From Flavobacteriales bacterium UBA7519 (GTDB taxonomy: Bacteria > Bacteroidota > Bacteroidia > Flavobacteriales > Weeksellaceae), in NCBI GenBank assembly GCA_002476905.1, contig DLND01000131.1, forward strand, positions 1 through 26,348: a stretch of DNA of 26,348 bases, given 5' to 3'. The first letter of the stretch is position 1, and each line of letters starts with the position of its first letter. A model generated the notes under the pieces. That model was not told the origin of the DNA and did not search any database. It saw only the letters and a list, made by a program, of their open reading frames with translations. The translations under genes and the position numbers were made by a program. Of this stretch, positions 22,392-26,348 are shown piece after piece.

Positions 22392-23444
22392 ATGCTAGAA
22401 GATAAATCACAAAACCTAACGCCGATAGCAAAACTTGGAGAGTTCGGGTTAATAAAACATCTAACGCAACATTTTCAGATTATACAGGATTCTACAAAAA
22501 TTTCGGTTGGTGATGATGCTGCAGTTATAGATCCAGGAAATAAAAAAGTGGTAATTTCCACAGATATGCTTGCGGAAGGAGTTCATTTCAATCTCGGATA
22601 CGTCCCGCTAAAACATTTAGGATATAAAGCCGTTGTAGTAAACCTGAGTGATATTGCCGCAATGAACGCTGTTCCTACTCAAATACTGGTTTCAGTTGCG
22701 GTTTCCAACCGTTTTCCTGTAGAAGCACTTGAAGAGATTTATTCGGGTATTGCTTTAGCATGTGATCGGTATAAAGTAGACTTAATTGGCGGAGATACAA
22801 CTAGTTCCAATGCCGGTTTGGTATTAAGTATAACAGCTATTGGTCTAGCAGACGAAGATAAAACTACAAAGAGAAATGGTGCAAAACCCAATGATCTTTT
22901 GGTTGTAACTGGGGATCTTGGCGGGGCTTATATGGGATTACAGATTTTGGAAAGAGAACATTCCGTATATCTTGCTAATCCGAATATGCAGCCTGAAATG
23001 GAAGGTTATGATTACATTCTGGAAAGACAGCTGAAACCAGAAGCAAGGACAGATATCAGAAAAAAACTGGAAGAATTGGATATTTTACCATCTTCTATGA
23101 TTGATGTTTCGGACGGTTTAGCATCAGAGATACTTCATTTATCGGATCAATCTGGTGTAGGATTTCATTTGTATGAAGAAAAAGTTCCAATGGACAGCGT
23201 TACTATTTCTACTGCAGATGAACTGAATCTTAATCCGGCAATGGCCGCTTTAAACGGAGGTGAAGATTACGAATTGCTTTTTACAATTAGCCCCAATGAC
23301 TTTGATAAAATAAGAAATCATCCGGATTTTACAATCATTGGTCACGCCACAGAAAACAAAGATAATTTTCTGATAGCAAGAGGATCTAATCAGCTGATTC
23401 CGCTCACAGCGCAGGGTTGGGATGCTTTTCTTAACAAAGAATAA
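22392..23444 (+). CDS. thiL: Thiamine-monophosphate kinase
   Basis: The 350-residue protein is ThiL, which phosphorylates thiamine monophosphate to thiamine pyrophosphate with ATP, the last step of cofactor synthesis. Motifs are GDDAAVI (40-46), STDMLAEGVHF (56-66), VNLSDIAAMNA (83-93), GGDTTSS and IDVSDGLASEI near 235-245. All are metal and nucleotide-binding segments of the PurM-like fold. The Bacteroidota ThiL form has this GEFGLIKHL N-terminus. No thiamine-pyrophosphate riboswitch was seen in the 71 bases upstream. Other thi genes are absent here. The M48 gene follows 46 bases downstream. Confidence 0.95.
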   Translation: MLEDKSQNLTPIAKLGEFGLIKHLTQHFQIIQDSTKISVGDDAAVIDPGNKKVVISTDMLAEGVHFNLGYVPLKHLGYKAVVVNLSDIAAMNAVPTQILVSVAVSNRFPVEALEEIYSGIALACDRYKVDLIGGDTTSSNAGLVLSITAIGLADEDKTTKRNGAKPNDLLVVTGDLGGAYMGLQILEREHSVYLANPNMQPEMEGYDYILERQLKPEARTDIRKKLEELDILPSSMIDVSDGLASEILHLSDQSGVGFHLYEEKVPMDSVTISTADELNLNPAMAALNGGEDYELLFTISPNDFDKIRNHPDFTIIGHATENKDNFLIARGSNQLIPLTAQGWDAFLNKE

Positions 23445-23490
23445 TTTTTGGAATAAAAGTTGTAAAACACAATTAAATTTAGAATAAACG

Positions 23491-24297
23491 ATGAAAATCC
23501 TTAAAATTTCTTCTTATGTTTTGGGAGCATTAGGGCTTGTAGCCTGTGTTACCAACCCGATAACCGGCAGATCTTCTATTCAGATCGCCAATGATGCCGA
23601 GATTGCTACTGCAGCAGCATCAGAATACAGAACAACTTTATCTAAGGCGAAAGTAATTACAGGAACTGCAGACGCAAACCGGATTAAAAATGTGGGTGCC
23701 AGAATTAAAAACGCGGCTTACTCATATTATAAAAGTATAGGTCGCGAATCTGCACTATCAGGTTACAATTGGGAATTTAATTTAATTCAAGATTCTCAGT
23801 TGAATGCTTGGTGTATGCCTGGCGGTAAAGTTGCATTTTATACCGGGATAATGCCTGTCTGTAAAGATGATAACGGTGTGGCAGTAGTGATGGGACATGA
23901 AGTTTCTCACGCGTTAGCTGGTCATGGAAATGAGCGAATTTCCCAAGCCATGTTAGCCCAATATGGTGGCAGCCTTCTTGGAGGGACAATGTCTAACAGT
24001 CAATGGGCTGGTGTTTTCGAACAAGTGTATCCAATTGGAGCACAAGTAGGTCTTCTAGCTTACGGACGAAAACAAGAGTCTGAAGCAGATGAAATGGGTC
24101 TGCAAATAATGGCTATGGCTGGTTATGATCCTAGAACTGCAGTTTCTTTCTGGCAGAGAATGGAAGCTTCTTCTACAGGAACCAGACAACCAGAATTTTT
24201 ATCTACCCACCCGAGTCCTGCTAATAGAATCGCTAATTTGAATGCCAATATGCCCAAAGCTTTGCAATATTACAAAGCGGCAGGTGGTAAACTTTAA
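23491..24297 (+). CDS. M48 family metalloprotease lipoprotein
   Basis: The 268-residue protein has a lipoprotein signal (lipobox LVAC, Cys19) and a zinc peptidase domain of the M48 family. The zinc motif is HEVSH (136-140) with catalytic Glu137, and the third ligand is Glu198 in ESEADEMG. The family marks DSQLNAWCMPGGKVAFYTG (101-119) and STHPSPANRI (238-247) are present. Relatives such as Loip/YcaL and BepA-type proteases act in outer-membrane protein quality control. It lacks the TPR domain of BepA. Envelope proteolysis is inferred. It is followed after 32 bases by a small membrane protein. Confidence 0.94.
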   Translation: MKILKISSYVLGALGLVACVTNPITGRSSIQIANDAEIATAAASEYRTTLSKAKVITGTADANRIKNVGARIKNAAYSYYKSIGRESALSGYNWEFNLIQDSQLNAWCMPGGKVAFYTGIMPVCKDDNGVAVVMGHEVSHALAGHGNERISQAMLAQYGGSLLGGTMSNSQWAGVFEQVYPIGAQVGLLAYGRKQESEADEMGLQIMAMAGYDPRTAVSFWQRMEASSTGTRQPEFLSTHPSPANRIANLNANMPKALQYYKAAGGKL

Positions 24298-24329
24298 GCT
24301 TTTTTCTTAATTAAAATAAAAACACAATT

Positions 24330-24599
24330 ATGAAAAGTTTAATAATTATAGGCATTATTTTATTCGGTTTGGGAGGTCTTCTTTTTTACCTGAATGATAT
24401 GGCGGTAGATCTCCGTGTGGTTTATGGCTCGCTTTGTGGGATAGGCATCGGTCTTATCATAGGTGGACTAGTAGGATATATTAGCAGAGGCAGTGCTGTA
24501 AAAGAAGCCCAGATCAGACGCGAATTAAAGCAACTGCAGCAAGAGAAAGCTGAACTTGAAAAACAAAAACTGCAAACCGATATAAACAAGACTTACTAA
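24330..24599 (+). CDS. Small membrane protein with coiled-coil tail
   Basis: The 89-residue protein has two membrane segments (about 3-21 and 31-51; the second is glycine-rich GSLCGIGIGLIIGGLVGYI). A strongly charged, probably coiled-coil C-terminus follows (EAQIRRELKQLQQEKAELEKQKL, about 59-81). It is not a family I can name. It lies 32 bases downstream of the M48 gene and probably shares its transcript. It ends 5 bases from the convergent AraC-type gene. A membrane-proximal partner or assembly role is only speculation. Confidence 0.75.
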   Translation: MKSLIIIGIILFGLGGLLFYLNDMAVDLRVVYGSLCGIGIGLIIGGLVGYISRGSAVKEAQIRRELKQLQQEKAELEKQKLQTDINKTY

Positions 24600-24604
24600 A
24601 AGTA

Positions 24605-25450
24605 CTATAAGTTTTTTATAAATTGTCCAGGCGTAGTGTTTGTATATTTTTTGAAAATCTTATTAAAATAAGTAATATTATTAAAACCTGTAGCATAGCA
24701 GCTTTCTGCTATGCTTCTTTCTTGAGAAAGCAATATGCAAGCCTTATCTATTCTGTACCTGTTTACAAACTCTACGAATGTAAGCGAAGTGGCTTTTTTG
24801 AAAAAATTACAAAATGCGGGTTTAGTTAGATTAGCCAAATCTGCAGCCTGCATGATGTCAATTTCGTTTTGGTAGCCGTTTTCTACGTATGTAAATACAG
24901 CCTCCAACCGATTTCTATTTCTAGATACGATAGTGTAAGGCATCACTTCGGTATTCATTAATTGAAAATCTTCCGTTTTTGATAGTTCAAAAAGGATTTC
25001 TAAAAGAAGCAAGTACCTTTTATAACCCTCAGATTCAGCTATCAATTCAAGTTTTGGAATGAGTTGTTTTTTTACTTGTGAGGAAAAAAGTACGCCGTAC
25101 CTTGATATTTCCAACAGCTTTCTCACAGCATTAGTGTCTGGTTCTCCCTCTGGTAGGGAGAGGATATCTTCCTTAAACTGTATTACGATTTCTTCATGCG
25201 GATCTGTAGCATTGAGCCCAAAACCAGAATGGGGAATATTAGAGCCTATTAGAGCCAGTGCTCCGTCTTCAAAATGACTTTTATGATAGCCTACGTGTCT
25301 TGTTCCTTTTCCATGCAAAACGCAAACGATCTCAATCTCAGAATGATAATGATATTGCCAGTTGAGTTCAGAAATGGGAACTCCTTTGATATGTAGCACA
25401 CGAAAAGAACTATTTTCGTCTGGTGAAATATGTTCGAGTATGACCTTCAT
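24605..25450 (-). CDS. AraC-family transcriptional regulator
   Basis: The 281-residue protein has an N-terminal cupin-like sensing domain (about 1-140; HYHSEIEIVCVLHGKGTRHVGYH is the usual metal- or sugar-binding core). Its C-terminal AraC DNA-binding domain (about 180-281) has two helix-turn-helix motifs: AADLANLTKPAFCNFFKK and ESCYATGFNNITYFNKIFKKY, ending TTPGQF. Cupin-AraC proteins of this type commonly control sugar or carbohydrate use, but no target gene is visible here. Its promoter (TTG-N22-TATTTTTG) is overlapped by two repeated ATGTTAA boxes 30 bp apart, suggesting autoregulation. Confidence 0.93.
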   Translation of the reverse strand: MKVILEHISPDENSSFRVLHIKGVPISELNWQYHYHSEIEIVCVLHGKGTRHVGYHKSHFEDGALALIGSNIPHSGFGLNATDPHEEIVIQFKEDILSLPEGEPDTNAVRKLLEISRYGVLFSSQVKKQLIPKLELIAESEGYKRYLLLLEILFELSKTEDFQLMNTEVMPYTIVSRNRNRLEAVFTYVENGYQNEIDIMQAADLANLTKPAFCNFFKKATSLTFVEFVNRYRIDKACILLSQERSIAESCYATGFNNITYFNKIFKKYTNTTPGQFIKNL

Positions 25451-25472
25451 TCAAGTTAATGTTCTTTAAAAA

Positions 25473-25505
25473 CAAAAATAAAGAAAACATGTTAATATTG
25501 TTCAA
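25473..25505 (-). promoter_or_regulatory. AraC gene promoter
   Basis: On the minus strand, -33 TTG (25505-25503), a 22-base spacer and -7 TATTTTTG (25480-25473) fit the consensus TTG-N17-23-TAnnTTTG. The ATG lies 22 bases downstream of the -7 element. Confidence 0.6.
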
Positions 25506-25537
25506 TTTTTTGTTTATTATGTTAAACAATTGTTGAA
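25489..25537. promoter_or_regulatory. Paired repeats, possible AraC operator
   Basis: ATGTTAATATTGTTCAA (25489-25505) and ATGTTAAACAATTGTTGAA (25519-25537) begin exactly 30 bases apart. The second contains the perfect palindrome AACAATTGTT (25525-25534). They overlap the -33 region of the AraC gene promoter. This is a typical place and spacing for the direct half-sites of an AraC-type protein. Confidence 0.4.
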
Positions 25538-25617
25538 TAAAAGCGTATATTTTCGTATTACAAAAATGATTTCTTAAAAGAATGTAATTTTTGTGAATTT
25601 TTAAGGTCTATATATGA

Positions 25618-25647
25618 AGAAGGCTGGAAAGTGATTTCCAGCCTTCT
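25618..25647. terminator. Strong hairpin after the beta-barrel gene
   Basis: AGAAGGCTGGAAA (25618-25630) and TTTCCAGCCTTCT (25635-25647) form a 13-bp perfect stem with GTGA loop, 19 bases downstream of the minus-strand stop. No T-run follows on either strand. Next to it, ACAAAAAT (25560-25567) can pair with ATTTTTGT (25587-25594). It probably ends or stabilises the beta-barrel mRNA. The rest of the gap 25451-25666 belongs to the AraC promoter. Confidence 0.6.
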
Positions 25648-25666
25648 CATATTTTCAGAGTTGTAA

Positions 25667-26305
25667 TTATTTGAAATTATATCCGATACCGAGGATAAAC
25701 ATACTTGGTCTGTTATCATATCTGATTTCTGTCTCACTTCCTGCAACTCCTGCGCCTGCATTGATGAATTTTCTAGAATCTTTAGAAAAAGCTCCTTCAT
25801 ACCTTGCATTGATAATAAACTTAGACAACGTTGCTTGCGCTCCAAATTGATATCCTACAGTAAATTCTTTAGTTCCATTTTCCTTGAAATCTCCAAAAGT
25901 ATTGTCTCTTGATAAATTATATGAAGCCACTGGTCCTACAAAAGCAGCTAATTTTCCAAGTAAAAAGTTATGTCCAACTAAAACAGGAACATCAATTCTA
26001 TTGCTTTTTGCTTCTAGTTCTACATCGCCAGTAGTTTCTACCGTATTTTTGAAAGATGTGTAATACACTTCTGGCATTACAAACCACCCACTTGCAGGTA
26101 AATCTACTTTAAAAGCCAATCCAACATTGAATCCTGTTGCATTATCACCTTTTGAATCAACAGCAGTATTAACAGCGCCTTTAAAATTTTCCCAGCTTGC
26201 AGATGAAGTGTTTATTAAAGCATTGGTTCTCAATCCTACAGTAACTTGTGAATAAGCCATCATTCCCAGGAATAAGGTCATTGCACTGATCAGTTTTTTA
26301 TTCAT
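25667..26305 (-). CDS. Outer-membrane beta-barrel protein (porin-like)
   Basis: The 212-residue protein has a signal peptide of about 20 residues (MNKKLISAMTLFLGMMAYSQ). Alternating hydrophobic and polar beta strands follow, typical of small Bacteroidota outer-membrane barrels (PorT/OmpW-like): GFNVGLAFKVDL, WFVMPEVYYTSF, VPVLVGHNFLLG, FTVGYQFGAQA and a final strand SMFILGIGYNFK ending in Phe-Lys. A longer frame starts at an upstream TTG (26311), but the ATG at 26305 gives the natural signal peptide and is chosen. No promoter is visible in the 43 bases to the window edge. The function is unknown; it may be a structural or channel protein. Confidence 0.88.
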   Translation of the reverse strand: MNKKLISAMTLFLGMMAYSQVTVGLRTNALINTSSASWENFKGAVNTAVDSKGDNATGFNVGLAFKVDLPASGWFVMPEVYYTSFKNTVETTGDVELEAKSNRIDVPVLVGHNFLLGKLAAFVGPVASYNLSRDNTFGDFKENGTKEFTVGYQFGAQATLSKFIINARYEGAFSKDSRKFINAGAGVAGSETEIRYDNRPSMFILGIGYNFK

Positions 26306-26348
26306 TTTCAATTGATTTTAATTTAAAATTCGTGAATTTAATTTTCCT

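Noticed and set aside
26306..26311. TTG start two codons upstream of the beta-barrel gene ATG
   Set aside because: The ATG at 26305 gives a standard signal peptide, and TTG offers no advantage.
1..26348. CRISPR arrays, transposases, phage genes, tRNA or rRNA genes
   Set aside because: No regularly spaced repeats, transposase motifs, tRNA-like cloverleaf or rRNA sequence was recognised on either strand.

Overview
The window looks like ordinary core chromosome of a member of the Bacteroidota, most likely a Chryseobacterium-type (Weeksellaceae) bacterium. The reasons are low GC, no Shine-Dalgarno sequences before most starts, Bacteroidota -7 promoter elements (TAnnTTTG), lipoproteins with Bacteroidota-style signals, a carboxypeptidase-regulatory-domain TonB receptor, an RprX/RprY-like two-component pair and DUF4271 next to hemD. 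I see no tRNA, rRNA, insertion sequence, phage gene or CRISPR array. No gap between genes exceeds about 220 bases.

Layout. 1-203 is an intergenic edge with a long imperfect hairpin and a 7-bp tandem repeat. 204-1517 holds an LD-carboxypeptidase and a YraN-family gene, converging on a Cu/Zn superoxide dismutase lipoprotein (1607-2107, minus). The SOD-TonB divergent region carries a 16-bp palindrome one base from the ParB-binding site consensus (parS). 2271-5266 is a TonB-dependent receptor and a secreted TPR-like protein, closed by a strong terminator. 5421-6824 is DUF4271 plus uroporphyrinogen-III synthase. 6929-9321 is oligopeptidase B plus a small unknown protein, converging on an SRPBCC protein. 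10053-12371 is a histidine kinase and its OmpR-type regulator. 12446-13246 is an L,D-transpeptidase, divergent from an omega-amidase-type nitrilase (13434-14210).

14323-16066 (minus) encodes a three-domain metallo-beta-lactamase/pseudo-rhodanese/rhodanese protein resembling the CstB persulfide dioxygenases, followed by a thioredoxin. This is a plausible sulfide/persulfide detoxification pair. An unknown lipoprotein, mutS, a 58-residue lipoprotein and a DUF2809 membrane protein follow, then a second unknown lipoprotein with the same layout as the first. 20539-21756 is a BaiN-type flavoprotein, divergent from an acyl-CoA thioesterase, then ThiL, an M48 metalloprotease lipoprotein and a small membrane protein. 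The window ends with an AraC-type regulator and an outer-membrane beta-barrel protein on the minus strand.

No new multi-gene system stands out. The items most worth following are the parS-like site, the CstB-like protein with its upstream palindrome, the terminator-like hairpin directly before the DUF2809 gene, the pair of similarly built lipoproteins, the small lipoprotein gene abutting mutS, and several intergenic repeat elements.
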